NCBI GenBank assembly: GCA_000149265.1
Contig: CH002587.1
Span: forward strand, 63,957 to 127,956
Direction of reading: 5' to 3'
Source of the DNA: Ciona savignyi
Lineage: Eukaryota > Chordata > Ascidiacea > Phlebobranchia > Cionidae
DNA length: 64,000 bases
The stretch's first letter is position 1. Each line of letters begins with the position of its first letter. The notes below the pieces were generated by a model that was not told the DNA's origin, ran no database searches, and saw nothing but the letters and a program-made list of their open reading frames with translations. The position numbers and the translations under genes were made by a program. Below are positions 12,836 to 23,376 of the stretch, in pieces.

Positions 12836-12975
12836 ATTTCTTTAAATGATAAAAGCGCAATATTTGTTTTGCCCCTAATTTAATGTCTTTCTATGCGAGT
12901 TTGTGAAACGATTTATCGCTATTGGTGGAATGTCATTGTTACTTCGGCAGCTGAAGTAACGGTTTGCTTAGGTTT

Positions 12976-13437
12976 GAAAATAAATCGTATCGATAAATGA
13001 ACAAACAGTTTGTGTCCTGAAATTACAATTTGCGATCAGCCCAATCTGAAAAATTATGCTAGACCATGTTTGGTTTTTAGCAGGCCCATGATGTTTATAT
13101 GCCCGGCGTATCCCACGAAATGTTACATCGGCCCATGCACGGTAACCTTGTAAGATTTATGCTTGGCGCGCCGATGATAAAACCAAGGTTTTTCTCAGAT
13201 AACCTAGTTTGTGTCGTGTTTCTGTACCTTCCTCCGCATATTATCAGCGAACACCCTGGTATATACCATGTCTATAATACACTTCTTGATGATACCATGT
13301 GGGTATTGACATTTTTATTATTTTGTAAAATCCCGAAAGAACAATTATTTACAAAATTACAAAAATAACTATGCGGCAATCTATTCGCTATCGCTTAATA
13401 CCGACACAGTGGTATAATATTTAGGTATTGTTTTTCC
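12976..13437. other. Stretch with no recognised gene
   Basis: A forward ORF of 89 codons at 13099–13368 has no recognised domain, signal peptide or supporting splice structure. Nothing else is supported here. Confidence 0.25.
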
Positions 13438-13605
13438 AATTCATCACACGTGCGTCTCTACCGCCATCCCAATCCGGTACTCCTTGAAATACTCGCACGA
13501 CTTCCACTTTCACTGCTTCGGATTTTACACCAGACGAAAATTTAATGTAAAGGCCAGTACATCTATGAAATGACAGTATCATTTAGGCCCGCCTAGGATT
13601 AGTTT
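13438..13605 (-). pseudogene. Possible last exon of the DUF4806-like gene
   Basis: The reverse frame contains KSEAVKVEVVRVFQGVPDW then GGRDAR and ends at a stop near 13438. DUF4806-type transposon proteins commonly end with an acidic helix followed by a W-x-x-A-x-(D/E)R-x-GG-like stretch, and this resembles it. An acceptor is visible near 13591 (catttcatag on the reverse strand). However, joining it to the preceding exon gives a different frame, so either the border is elsewhere or the copy has shifted. Confidence 0.3.
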
Positions 13606-13735
13606 CCAGTTTCAGTTCTGATTACGTTCAAATACATAATTTAAATAATATATATAGACTGGCAGCAGTCTGACACACAACCCGTCCAAATTTAAAACCA
13701 AGTTCAAATATATCATGGACCTATATTTTACTTAC

Positions 13736-13916
13736 CTAGTAAAATACCATACAAAGGGTGGTCTTTAAAACTTTTCTTTGAGGACTTACGTCCCTGTCCC
13801 AAACCTGACCAGGAAAACTGGATTGCCAACGACTTCGTCATAAAGGATCTTATAAACGCCCGAACGGTGCTCCTTAATGACGATCTTTCCACGAAGCAAG
13901 CCAGGGTCTCGTGATT
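13736..13916 (-). pseudogene. Exon with DUF4806-like domain
   Basis: The 181-nt reverse-strand exon has a good acceptor (ctgttatttttcag) and donor (CTAG|GTAAGT). It encodes a sequence including RSTVRAFIRSFMTKSLAIQF and WSGLGQGRKSSKKSF. The pattern 'basic helix, LAxxFSWxG, K-rich, KxxF' resembles DUF4806, a domain of unknown function often found in proteins of DNA transposons beside a transposase. It is the fourth recognisable exon of a reverse-strand gene whose earlier exons lie at 16350–17175. The intron before it (about 2.4 kb) is expanded by tandem repeats. Assignment is by pattern only. Confidence 0.45.
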
Positions 13917-14066
13917 CTGAAAAATAACAGAGTGCATTATTAACTAGAGAGTGTCAACCACGTATTTTACCACCACTATTTGTAAAACACATTTTGTACC
14001 ATATGTATATATATATATGCGAGCAGGGTCCCTAACCACCATATGTATTTTATACACCGGGTATGT

Positions 14067-14260
14067 AGTTTGTTTCTGCATGCATAAACGCATGGGTCCC
14101 TAAGGTAACAATTCGATCTTGATATTATTGTTCCCTACACAATATATGTTAATGTTAGATATGTGCACGTCAGGTCTATTATGTTAATTAACATTTCAGA
14201 AAGTTTTAACCGGACTGTCATAGTTTTGTTTCTGCAAGCATAAACGCATGGGTCCTATAG
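14067..14260 (+). repeat. Two-copy direct repeat
   Basis: The block tttgtttctgca-gcataaacgcatgggtcc occurs at about 14069 and again at about 14226, roughly 157 bp apart. It lies just ahead of the 333-bp tandem array, and no coding content is seen. Confidence 0.5.
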
Positions 14261-14539
14261 TTATTAAACCAAACTTCTTTTCCATGTTTAGTTATAAAAA
14301 GAATACGCGTGTGAGATTTCCGAACATTTTACCACAAATGTTTTAATTTAAGCTTCTTGTCACGCGCTATAGTGTAATGAAGGTCAATTCCCAAAACAGC
14401 CCGATTGAGTTTTATTATTTCGGGGAAAATCCACTGGGCTTAGTACATTAATTTCTGTTTTTACATATCTGAGTAATGTTATCAAAGTTAGATGTCTGTT
14501 AGATAATATAACAAACAGTTTTAATCCGCTTTGGCCACT

Positions 14540-15880
14540 CCTTGTTGGAGATGTCGGCGCGATATGGCATGCCTGTTACAATCATGGTTTTGAAACAAGT
14601 CGTAATTTTTAGGGTATTTCCCTAGGTATTGTATTTCTTTTTGCTCAATGGTACAACGTCGGATAGGTAACTAACATTTTAGCCGACCAAGCGCTATGCC
14701 CTAAAAAGTTTTTTTAGAAAAAATACCGATTTGGTTTTTCAACTACCAGGAGAATTCCCCTGGGTATATTACCCAAAATTTTTCCGCATAATTAGGCCTT
14801 GTTATCTAACAAATGGCAAAGTTTTATTGCGATTCCATTACGTTTTCTAGTGTCGGAGCCACAAGCCATGCCTGTCACAATCATGATTTAAGAACAAAAT
14901 CTCATTTTTAGGGTATTTCCATAGTTAATTTTTTAATTCTTTGAAGTGTTATATCAGTGACTAATGCACTCACATTTTATCAAATCTAATTTAAATTGGA
15001 GCAGCCATTTAAGCGCTATGCGCAAAACAGCCAATTATTTTAAAAAAATACCGTTTTGGTTTTTCAACTCACAGGGGAATTCCCCTGGGTATATTACCCA
15101 AAATTTTGGTTTCCGCATATCTAGACCATGTTGTCTAACAAATTACAAAGTTTAATTGCAATTTTAATACTTATTCTGTTAGATGTCGGGCCACAAGCCA
15201 TGCCTGTCACAATCATGATTTGAGAACAAAATCTTATTTTTTAGGGTATTTCCCTGAGTATTTTTTTAAATTTTATTAGGTGTTTTATCAGTGGCTAATG
15301 CACTTATATTTTATCAAATCTAATTAAAATTTGGAGCAGCCATTTAAGCGTTATGCGCAAAAAGAACTAATTTTTTTTTAAATTCCATTTCGGTTATTTA
15401 TCTCCCAGGGGAATTCCCCTGGGTATATTACCCAAAAGTTTGTTTTTTGCCTATCTAGGACATATTGTCGAACAAATGACAAAGTTTTATTGCGATTTCA
15501 TTACTTTTTCCAGTATATGTTGGGGCCACAAGCCATGCCTGTCACAATCATGATTTAAAACAAAATCTTATTTTTTAGGGTATTTCCCTAGGTAAATTTT
15601 TTAATTCTTTCAAGTGTTATATCAGTGGTTAATGCACTTACATTTCACCAAATTTAAACAAAGAGAGATAAGCTGTTCAAGCGCTATGCCTCAAAAAGCT
15701 AAATTTTTATTAAAAAATACTGTTTTGGTTTTTAACGTCCCAGGGGAATTCCCCTAAATTTATTACCCAAAATTTTGGCTTCTGCATATCTAAACTATGT
15801 GGTCTAACAAATTACCGAGTTTCATTATGATTCCATTACCCTTTTTGGTAGATGTTGGGTCCACAAGCCATGCCTGTCAA
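14540..15880 (+). repeat. ~333-bp tandem repeat (about four units)
   Basis: The landmark acaagccatgcctgtcacaa occurs at about 14861, 15193, 15528 and 15863 (spacings 332, 335 and 335), with a diverged first copy near 14567. Each unit also carries a palindromic core, aggggaattcccct, followed by gggtatattacccaaaa. No reading frame persists. The array fills the intron between the DUF4806 exons. Confidence 0.8.
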
Positions 15881-15892
15881 GCGTTTGACGAA

Positions 15893-15914
15893 AAAAAAAA
15901 AAAAAAAAAAAAAC
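15893..15914 (+). repeat. Poly-A run
   Basis: A run of about 22 adenines follows the last 333-bp unit (tttgacga then A-run). It may be a retroposon tail. What it terminates is unclear. Confidence 0.5.
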
Positions 15915-15994
15915 GGACAAAAACAATATGGGTCCCACTTTTCCAAATGGGACCCATAATAAGTTAGACACAACTTTGGAATGGTCATACTGAA

Positions 15995-16147
15995 AGGGTG
16001 GGTTAGACCACAGATGGGTGTGGATGGGTGGGTTAGACCACAGATGGGTGTGGGTGGGTGGGTTAGACCACAGATGGGTGTGGATGGGTGGGTTAGACCA
16101 CAGATGGGTGTGGATGTGGTGGGTTAGACCACAGATGGGTGTGGATA
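15995..16147 (+). repeat. 30-bp minisatellite (about five copies)
   Basis: The unit gggtgggttagaccacagat plus gggtgtggat repeats about five times with one 1–2 bp length variant. Because 30 is divisible by three, the reverse strand has an open repeating decapeptide (THLWSNPPIH-type), which I regard as incidental. A run of imperfect gactatatgacca repeats follows to about 16270. Confidence 0.85.
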
Positions 16148-16349
16148 TGACTATATGACCATCCCACAACTGACCACCCAACAAATATATATGATATATG
16201 ACTATATGACCATATCACAAGACTATATGACCATTATGACTATATGAAAATATGACCATCCCACAACTAGACTTACTCGAAAGTGTGTAACAATTGTTGC
16301 AAGCTCACGGTCTGTTTCTACCGGAGTAAAATCCACAAAACCCCTCTTT

Positions 16350-16517
16350 TTTTATGCTTCGTTCTGATTATTTAGTAATGTGTCCAGCTTGTTATTCATG
16401 TTGCTCAGCATTACATAAAGTTTTTAGCACCCTACACATGACGAAAGTGGGCTTTCTTCACGCTTTCTTTTGCGAGGAGACGCATCGATTGAAGTGGAGA
16501 CTTGTAATTCAATGGGT
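16350..16517 (-). pseudogene. Exon 3 of the DUF4806-like gene (frameshifted)
   Basis: After an acceptor (aatttgcag) the reverse strand reads SPRKRKREESPLSS, a basic nuclear-localisation-like stretch. It then reads, in a second frame, KLYVMLSNMNNKLDTLLNNQ, an amphipathic helix. This order (basic linker, then a short coil) is what precedes DUF4806 in related transposon proteins. The frame change inside the exon implies a 1-nt indel, so the copy is decayed. The 3' border is not certain. Confidence 0.4.
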
Positions 16518-16623
16518 CTGCAAATTACTTTTTGTTAGATAGTAAAGGGAATGTTAGCAAAAATCGGCTATCTGCAACCACAAAAAAAGTCGAACATCTC
16601 ACCACTGGTACAAAAATAAATAC

Positions 16624-16782
16624 CTGATATTTTCAGAATTGTTTATATGAGAGAAAACACTACAGTCTTCTCGATTAAGTGGTGGTGGAACTAAGTTTTC
16701 AGGTTCAGATTCTGATGTTGTCATTACTTTCTTTGGGTATGCCTTCATGGTGCAGCGTTTATAATTGTCTAAGGAATGGGTT
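16624..16782 (-). pseudogene. Exon 2 of the DUF4806-like gene
   Basis: The reverse strand between an acceptor (ccttag) and a good donor (ATCAG|GTATTT) encodes YKRCTMKAYPKKVMTTSESE then PENLVPPPLNREDC. The Ser/Glu then Pro-rich linker is typical of the region after the N-terminal domain in DUF4806 transposon proteins. The length and borders are consistent with an exon, but no catalytic motif is present. Confidence 0.4.
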
Positions 16783-17005
16783 TAGTTTATTCATCCATAT
16801 ACTGCTATTTAGTAATATAAGCATTCCAATTGTTATTGTGCATACAGCCAATAGTTAATATTAAACAACAATATAAGAAATGTAATATAGTGTATTTCCT
16901 GAAAAGTTGATAAACTCCCACTTTACATATATCTACGCCATTAGCGCATCATTGAAAATAAATTGATCAGTTTTCTAAAAATACTTGAACATAAAATTAT
17001 CTTAC

Positions 17006-17175
17006 TTGATTGACAAAGTATTTCACATGTATACGTTTTCCAACTTTCTAACGGAACTGCTCTGGTTTTGGCCATCTGTTGCACATTGTTTCATTTACCA
17101 TCCAATCCTTGTACACAATATTCGTCGTTCCACCCTCCAGGAATTTAACACACACAAAATTCTTCATTATTTCAT
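17006..17175 (-). pseudogene. Exon 1 of the DUF4806-like gene, with an in-frame stop
   Basis: Starting at an ATG near 17148, the reverse frame reads MKNFVCVKFLEGGTTNIVYK then DWMVNETMCNRWPKPEQFR. This matches the common N-terminus of these proteins (V-x-F-x-(E/D)G … W … C-x-W-P). A TAG codon at 17049–17051 interrupts the frame, which continues (KVGKRIHVKYFVNQ) to a strong donor (CAA|GTAAGA). With the stop removed the exon would be intact, so loss of function looks recent. Role unknown; it probably accompanies the transposase encoded at 17593–18510. Confidence 0.45.
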
Positions 17176-17592
17176 ATATATATTTTAATTTCTCAAATCT
17201 ATTAAATACCTGAAATCTTAAATCGTAAATAATTTTGTAGTAAATACATGTGATAGATTTATATATGTAACATTACAAACGGAACCTCGGGAAAGGGGGA
17301 ATTTTCGCAAATCCTATAAGCAGGAAAAGGATGGAAAACGGGAAAAGCAAGAAAGTATATTTTTATTGTTCAATTCTGTCGTTCACATTATGGACGATTT
17401 CTTTTTCTTGTGTCGAGTCACAGAGAAGAAGGAAAACCGGAATACTCATTAATTTCAGCAATGTAGATAACGCTTTCCCAGTTTCCTTCTTTTCTAAGAC
17501 ACATCACGTTTCTCCCAGTTTCCTCTTTCCCGCTTTTAGTGTTACCGGTACCCGAATTATATAACACTGTGGATTAATTTAATAGCAATAAA

Positions 17593-18510
17593 TTAATGTT
17601 TATATGGAAATACAATAAATTTTGTAACATTCGGGGTTAAAGGAAATATAGAGCATTTTTTGCACAGATTACTAATTTTAAAAATACCGAACTTAGAAGA
17701 AAATACAGGACACCCAAAAAGGTTTACGACAGTCTCGTATATTTTCACAATGAAACATTTTCCGGTATCACAATTAATAATTCCCAAAAATTGGCAACAG
17801 TATTACCGACCTTAATAACTGAGTCAGATTTAGAATCAATATGGATTATACAATTATTAAAGAGTACTGCTTTTTTTAAATATTTAGCATTTTGGATTTC
17901 TGCAACATCTATAATTTCGTTAGTCTCATCATAAATTGAACCAGCAGGGTTGCTATTACAGTTATGAAGTTGGATTGCATTATTATTTTCATAAAATACT
18001 TGATGAGCAACTTGATTTAACGGCTTATAGCCTGAGCGAACAGATAATTTTAGTCTTCCCAAAAAACTTTCAAATGGAAAACAGTTAATTAATTCAAGTG
18101 AACCAAACAATTTATAATCCTCACATAACTTGGCTTATCGAGTGAACGTTATACGAAATAAAACCTAATCCATACAAGTCAACACATTGCATTATAAACG
18201 ACTTTATAAGATTGTGCGAAAGCATTATCTTTTCCGAAGTTACATTTGCCGACAACAAAATTCGCATTGCACAGTTAAATCGTATAAAGTGTAGATACAT
18301 GTGTGTGGGCATAATATTTTTGTCCTTGAGTATAGCGACACCAGCATACAACATGAATAACCGGTACTCAGCTGCTTTCCAATATGCTAGTTCAAGCATG
18401 GGTCTCATTTTGCGATTAAATTCCACAGGGATATACGGCTGAAACTCGGATATCCTGGTACTGATAATTGTTATTGCCTTTGGCGAAAGCCTTCCCGCAA
18501 ACAACCTGAA
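17593..18510 (-). pseudogene. CACTA-like 'transposase domain' protein, C-terminal part, frameshifted
   Basis: After an acceptor near 18508 (gtccttttcag), the reverse strand encodes IPVEFNRKMRPMLELAYWKA then AEYRLFMLYAGVAILK, and ends YNVHSISQV. After a 1-nt shift near 18122 it continues FGSLELINCFPFESFLGRLK and LSVRSGYKPLNQVAH. The succession 'PxEFxRKxR…WKAxEyRxFxLYxG', 'NVH' and 'FGxLexxxxFPFEsfL' is the C-terminal signature of a widespread animal transposon protein that corresponds to the DUF4218-like end of CACTA (EnSpm) transposases. A second shift near 17785, in a T-run, leads to the last 60 codons ending at 17593. The catalytic N-terminal part was not found upstream. Confidence 0.55.
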
Positions 18511-18540
18511 AAGGACAAGAGGGTTTAACAATGAGCGAGA

Positions 18541-19079
18541 TATTGGTTTACAATAAACACGCTGCTTACTGCATAGTCGGATATAGTTTTAAAATGTCGC
18601 AGGGTTGCGAATGCAGCAGATGGGTTCAGCGGCAGCCTTACCCGGGAAATTTTTGTTTATTTTAACACTTAAATTAGACGTTTTAAATGCGTTTACGCCC
18701 GTTGAAAACATGTATGAATTAGATTCGAACACACGCTTAGGTTGCTGTAGGGTAAACTAATTTAAATATGTTTTTTTTCCGCTTACTGCGTCACAATTAT
18801 TTACTTGCCATTAAAATGTCAATCCGCGATCAAAGGAACACATACCGCCACGAGTTGCGACTGCGCAACGTAATTGCCACATTTCAAGAAAAGCGTAATT
18901 TAGTCAAGGTTCAAATTTTGAGATATCAATATTTCTAGAATTGGTTTAAAAGACCGTTGTGCGATTTGTTCTATCAAAATTTATTATCGGGTCTGATAGG
19001 TTATTATGATTCTGTTTATTTAAGCGATGCTTTATAGTTTTAAAGGGTCAAGTTACAATAAGTAGTGTATACTTTAGGT
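18541..19079. other. Stretch with no recognised gene
   Basis: Sequence upstream of the transposase remnant was read on both strands. No continuation of the transposase and no other coding region could be supported. Confidence 0.3.
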
Positions 19080-19212
19080 ATTAATACGTAATATTGAGGT
19101 AATAATCAAACAATCAGCGTGTAAATGGTGCGTATATTACGTAGACAATCAAACAATCAACGTGTAAAAGGTTGCTTATATTACGTAGACAATCAAACAA
19201 TCGACGTGTTTT
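19080..19212 (+). repeat. Short tandem repeat, three units of ~54 bp
   Basis: The block caatcaaacaatcarcgtgt followed by atattacgtaga occurs three times between about 19105 and 19210. No reading frame is associated. Confidence 0.6.
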
Positions 19213-19451
19213 TAGTAGAATTTAAACGATTTAAAAAAAGTAGTCTCTGTATTTCTATTATGTGAAAATACAACAGATTGCAATAGCTCCAATAAACTAC
19301 AAATCCTGAATCTAACGTCAATGTTAGAATGGTAGGAAGCATCTATCTAGTTTGGAACGGATAATAATTAGAAATGATAGAGGCCTACAGTTTAGTTTAA
19401 AACAAATGAGGAAATACATGCGATTGCAAGACACGCGCTTCATATGTTTAT

Positions 19452-19834
19452 TAGGGCTGCGAATTAACGGTTAATTTGAAAAAAAACGGTAAACTGATGA
19501 AACAATAATCGGTTAACCGTTAACCGATTTTCTTTATTGTGATTATTCCTATATATCCGATATCCGCGATTGTGATTATTCCTATTGGTGGTTCGAACTA
19601 TTTTCCTCGAACAAAAGGAATTGCTTACTCTAAAAAAAATAATTTGCTAAGACTAAAAAAACAAGGAAGTGCTCAGAAAATGACAAATTACAATCACATG
19701 CATATACCGTTTAAATAATTACGGAGAAAATGCGTAATTACGTAATTTCGATTTTACGTCCGTAATGCAATTCCGATGTCCGTAATTACGTAACTGAACG
19801 TAATTTCGTAAACCGTTAATTATTGGCACCCCTA
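19452..19834. mobile_element. hAT-like MITE (383 bp)
   Basis: The element starts tagggctgcgaattaacgg and ends aaccgttaattattggcacccct-a. Its ends are imperfect inverted repeats of the TAGGG-TG type used by hAT transposons. The flanks atgtttat (19444–19451) and agatttat (19835–19842) match at 6 of 8 positions, as expected for an aged 8-bp target duplication. The interior is rich in gttaaccg and cgtaattacg palindromes and has no ORF. Confidence 0.6.
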
Positions 19835-19887
19835 AGATTTATATAATTAAATTTGCCGAATTGTCAACTCATCAAATCTGCGTGCAA

Positions 19888-20648
19888 CGTACAACCACAC
19901 CCATTATTGCTGTACAACCTCACCCATTATTGCTGTACAACCACACCCAGTATTGCTACACAACCTCACCTAGTATTTCCGTACAACCTCACCCAGTATT
20001 GCCGTACAACCTTAACCGGTATTGCCGTACAACCTCACCCAGTATTGACGTACAACCTCACCCAGTATTGACGTACAACCTCACCCAGTATTGACGTACA
20101 ACCTTACCCAGTAATGAAACACAACGTCACACAGTATTGCCGTATAACCTCAACCAGTATTGCCGTACAACCTCGCCCAGTATTGCCGTGCAACTTCCCC
20201 TAGTATTGCTGCACAACCTCACCCAGTATTGCTACACAACATCTCTAAGTATTGCCGTACAACCTCACCCAGTATTGCCGTACAACCTTCCCCAGGATTG
20301 CCGTGCAACATTACCCAGTATTAACGTACAACCTCACCCAGTATTGCTACACAACCTCACCCAGTATTGCCGTACAAGCTTACCCAGTATTGCCGTACAA
20401 CATTGCCCAGTATTGCCGTGCAACCTCATCCGGTATTGGCATGCAACATCACCCAGTATTGCCGTGCAACCTCACCCAGTACTGCCGTACAACCTCACCC
20501 AGTATTGCCGTACAACCTCACCGAGTATTGCCGTACAACCTCACCCAGTAATGAAACAACGTCACACAGTATTGCCGTATAACCTCATCCAGTATTTGCG
20601 CACAACCTCACCCAGTATTGAAGTACAACCTTACCCAGTATTGATGTT
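19888..20648 (+). repeat. 23-bp minisatellite (about 33 copies)
   Basis: The unit tacaacctcacccagtattg plus ccg repeats about 33 times with scattered substitutions. Since 23 is not a multiple of three and the unit lacks forward-strand stops, all three forward frames stay open. Each gives a 23-residue periodic peptide (YNLTQYC… type). The frames at 19861–20700 are therefore products of the repeat and not genes. Confidence 0.9.
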
Positions 20649-20984
20649 CAGGCTTAGAGTTAGTTTTCACGCAAATAGTGTGTGCAGTGTCATAGAATAA
20701 ATAGTGTGTGCAGTGCATAGACTAAGCACACCACTGAATAGCCAGCATTTGGTCTAGGACCCATCACATTTCGAAATGTTTTAAAATCTTCATACAGAAG
20801 CGCGCTAGATATATAGATATAATTCACAATACACCAGGTGTTTCCACAAGTTACTTGTCGTTCCGCATAAACAAGTCTCTCCTAGGAAAAAAAATTACCC
20901 ACAATACACCAGGAGTTCCGACAAGCGACTCAGTGACGTCACAAATGTCGATCAGCTGTAGCCTCAGTTTTGATGTACATTAAG

Positions 20985-21070
20985 TGCTTACCGTAATTTG
21001 GTTGTGACGCAATTCATGATTTGTCATAGACATCAATAAAACATTAATGGGTCGAGATATCTTTCATCCC
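20985..21070 (-). mobile_element. Truncated BEL LTR end
   Basis: The block aattcatgatttgtcatagac through gggtcgagatatctttcat matches the 5' end, in reverse orientation, of the BEL LTR at 26880–26968. It abuts a C-run that reads as a G-rich polypurine tract on the reverse strand (about 21069–21078). It is therefore the start of a 3' LTR, cut off on its left side. Confidence 0.6.
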
Positions 21071-21078
21071 CCCCCAAA

Positions 21079-21566
21079 GAAATGGAAAAATGCGTCATCA
21101 GAGAAGTTTTAATTTTTTTTACACAAAGAAAAGATTCGGGGCACATTTTAACGAAGAAAAAATGGTAGCCACAGTATATTCAGTAGGGCGTAACGCCGGG
21201 CCAGGTCATGGGGCGCTCCTCTGTCGCTCGCTCGCCCACGATCACACGCTCAAGGTAAGCGTCGTTGGGCGTAGCAATCTGTACTACGTGTCACTGTCGG
21301 TGGCGGAGTAATTGTAGGGTTGATTTTCAAAAGGTGATTCGGTGTCAGCGGTAGGTCTTCTCCGACTTCTAGCGGTACTTGTGTAAGCGGTCTAAAATTG
21401 ACAATGTCTTCCACTTCAACAAGCAATAATGCCTGCAAAATAAATTTTACTGAACGGATCAATCGCTGCCAAGCTTCACCAATGTGACTTGCAGCTGGTG
21501 GGTTAAATTTCCAGGTTATTATATTTTTCTGTCTCAGGTAGTCGCTGACTTGATTGCGATTTTATT
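21079..21566 (-). pseudogene. BEL/Pao integrase C-terminal part
   Basis: From 21566 down, the reverse strand reads NRNQVSDYLRQKNIITWKF then NPPAASHIGEAWQRLIRSVK, then NFRPLTQVP and LTPNHLL. This is the end of the Pao integrase catalytic core (HxGxxWxRxI). The non-coding tail and polypurine tract follow. The upstream half of the same integrase lies at 31131–31790. A gypsy LTR (21571–21774) breaks the coding sequence exactly at the point where the other half is broken. Confidence 0.75.
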
Positions 21567-21570
21567 CTTC

Positions 21571-21774
21571 TGTTACACTTTTGGGCAGGGTCTCGATAAC
21601 CTGTAGTCAGCAGCTCTCATCGATATATATAAAATGCTTGTATTAACGTAAGCAGCATAAAATCACAAGTCAACCAAAACACAATGCAGTGGTCACATAT
21701 AAAAGCAAATAGGCGGTAAACTCGAACGGTTTATGGCGGGTAGATAACGAACGATAAATGCGACAGGTCAACGT
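21571..21774 (-). mobile_element. Gypsy LTR, 3' part
   Basis: On the reverse strand this ends …tgcccaaaagtgtaaca, identical in its last ~200 bp to the LTR at 30860–31129. The first part is missing: at 21774 the sequence changes abruptly to copy B of the segmental duplication. The flanking cttc (gaag on the reverse strand) matches the other junction at 31130. Confidence 0.75.
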
Positions 21775-21859
21775 AATTGCCTTTTTCTCCCTTAGCCCAA
21801 AGTTGACCTCATATCCTATAGACAACGAAACAATGTCGATCGCTGTGTTTGCAATATTG

Positions 21860-22337
21860 TTTTGCAAAATAAATATTTTTTTCTAATTAATTGTAATTAA
21901 TTATTTTTTATTTATTTTATTTTTACCTAATATACTTTTAAATGCCCTGGTAAGTGTTGCACTTGAAACTTTTTAGTGGAATTTCATTTTTGGGTTTTTT
22001 TCTTTTACCACTGTGACCCACACTTTCCGGGCCACCCCTTCTCCTAAAGATGAATCCCCCATTGCACGGGTCTCTTTACCGCACACTTTTCTTCGAGGCT
22101 TAGTGTAATTTAATTTTAAAACAATTAATTTTTTTTAAACTAATTTACTATATTTTTTTCTTTCTTTATTTGGGTTTAGCGGCCACTTCTAATTTTACCG
22201 AATTTTATTAAAATAATGCTTGTTTTTAGACCTGTTCTAACGACTGTCGTTTGCCGTTTTTTTTCCGTTTTTCATTTTTTTTTAAATCCTGATTTATGTT
22301 TTCATCGTGGAAACAAAAAATAAACTAAACTAAACTA
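21860..22337 (+). mobile_element. LINE-like 3' tail insertion
   Basis: This T-rich block, absent from copy A, ends tttcatcgtggaaacaaaaaa-taaactaaactaaact. A short repeated tail of this kind is typical of some non-LTR retrotransposons. No endonuclease or reverse transcriptase coding sequence is visible. The last ~60 bp resemble the ends of the dispersed repeats at 38790–38870 and 45640–45700. Confidence 0.45.
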
Positions 22338-23376
22338 TGGTGGTCGATATACCACCTTGTTTAGCTGTTACCCTGTGGTGAATGTCGGGTCGCCGGGCAA
22401 ACATAACGAATAACGAACAATGAAACACATGGATAGGAATTTATATCTATTTGTTTTACGTTTATAATTTGCCTCACGCTTGGCGGTTTTGTTTGATTAT
22501 CCAGTTGTTAAATTTATTCTATACCGTTATAATTGCCATTACTTTGTAGTTGCCACGGTTAACGTTTATTTTATGAGTTACTTACCTCGTTTTGTTTGTG
22601 TTACAGTAATAACCCAAGGTATTAGTTTATTTCAACTTTAATAAAGTGGACTTACAGTGCAAGACGAGGCCTCGGATACAACGGGGCAACGAAGCCTAAT
22701 GGAGAAAAGTGAATTGGTAACGGAAAGCATACCTCGTTGTGTCAGCGATTTTGTCGGGATAGTATTGTCGAATCTAAACTCGTCGTCTTGGACACATCAA
22801 TTGATGCCCAGAACACGTTAATATACCTCTCCTCCAAGCGGAATATCTTGCATCACATCACAGCAGTACTTGCGGATAGCCACTTTGTCAGGTAAAGGCG
22901 GCGTTTAACTAATCTCTCCGATACAAACTGACATCTTAAATAAAGCTGTCACTCAAATTCAAAGGAAGTCTTGGATTTCTTCACAATTTAAAATTGAAGC
23001 TTGAGTCTGCAATCCAACCTCAAAACCCTTTCAAAATTTTACTTTAAGCCCATACCCCGTCATACATCGCCAATTTTTTTTCCCGCAGATTCTTTCGTGA
23101 TTATTAGTGTTGACCGAAATCCATTTTTTATTGTATCTCCACGGATATACGTCATTGCCACGTATTTAAAGGCATAGTCATTTTTAGTTTTCATTTTATT
23201 CCTTGATCTTTAAACTGTATAACCGAGAAGCGTTGTGTTTTAAACTATGGCCAAAGCTCTACGGATATAAGCAAAAGTGCCGTAATAACAAGTATATATA
23301 AAGCTTAATATCATTCCTTTTATGTCGGCATTTTCAAACGAGTAACTGGCAGGTTACCGAGGCCATTACAGCATGT

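Larger units (their letters stand above)
10025..12975 (+). repeat. Segmental duplication, copy A (partner 21774–25640)
   Basis: From the block taattgcctttttt-cc-ttagcccaaagttgac at about 10025 to gaagtaacgg-ttgctta at about 12975, this segment aligns in order with 21774–25640. Landmarks are a shared acacatggataggaatttat block (10374 and 22428), agtaactggc-ggttaccga (11270 and 23340), the LTR, and a truncated SINE. Copy A is shorter because copy B has extra insertions near 21860–22337 and 23377–23790. Copy A alone has a ~62-bp tandem duplication at about 11490–11600. No conserved reading frame spans both copies, so the content is probably non-coding or an old non-autonomous element. Confidence 0.75.

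Noticed and set aside
15825..16184. 119-codon reverse ORF with HTHLWSNPP repeats
   Set aside because: It comes from the 30-bp minisatellite and the neighbouring poly-A/T run (a string of Phe). There is no independent support.
18212..18442. 76-codon forward ORF
   Set aside because: It is the complement of the transposase C-terminal sequence, whose reverse reading carries the conserved motifs.
19853..20700. Several forward ORFs up to 187 codons with 23-residue repeats
   Set aside because: They are parallel readings of the 23-bp minisatellite in three frames.
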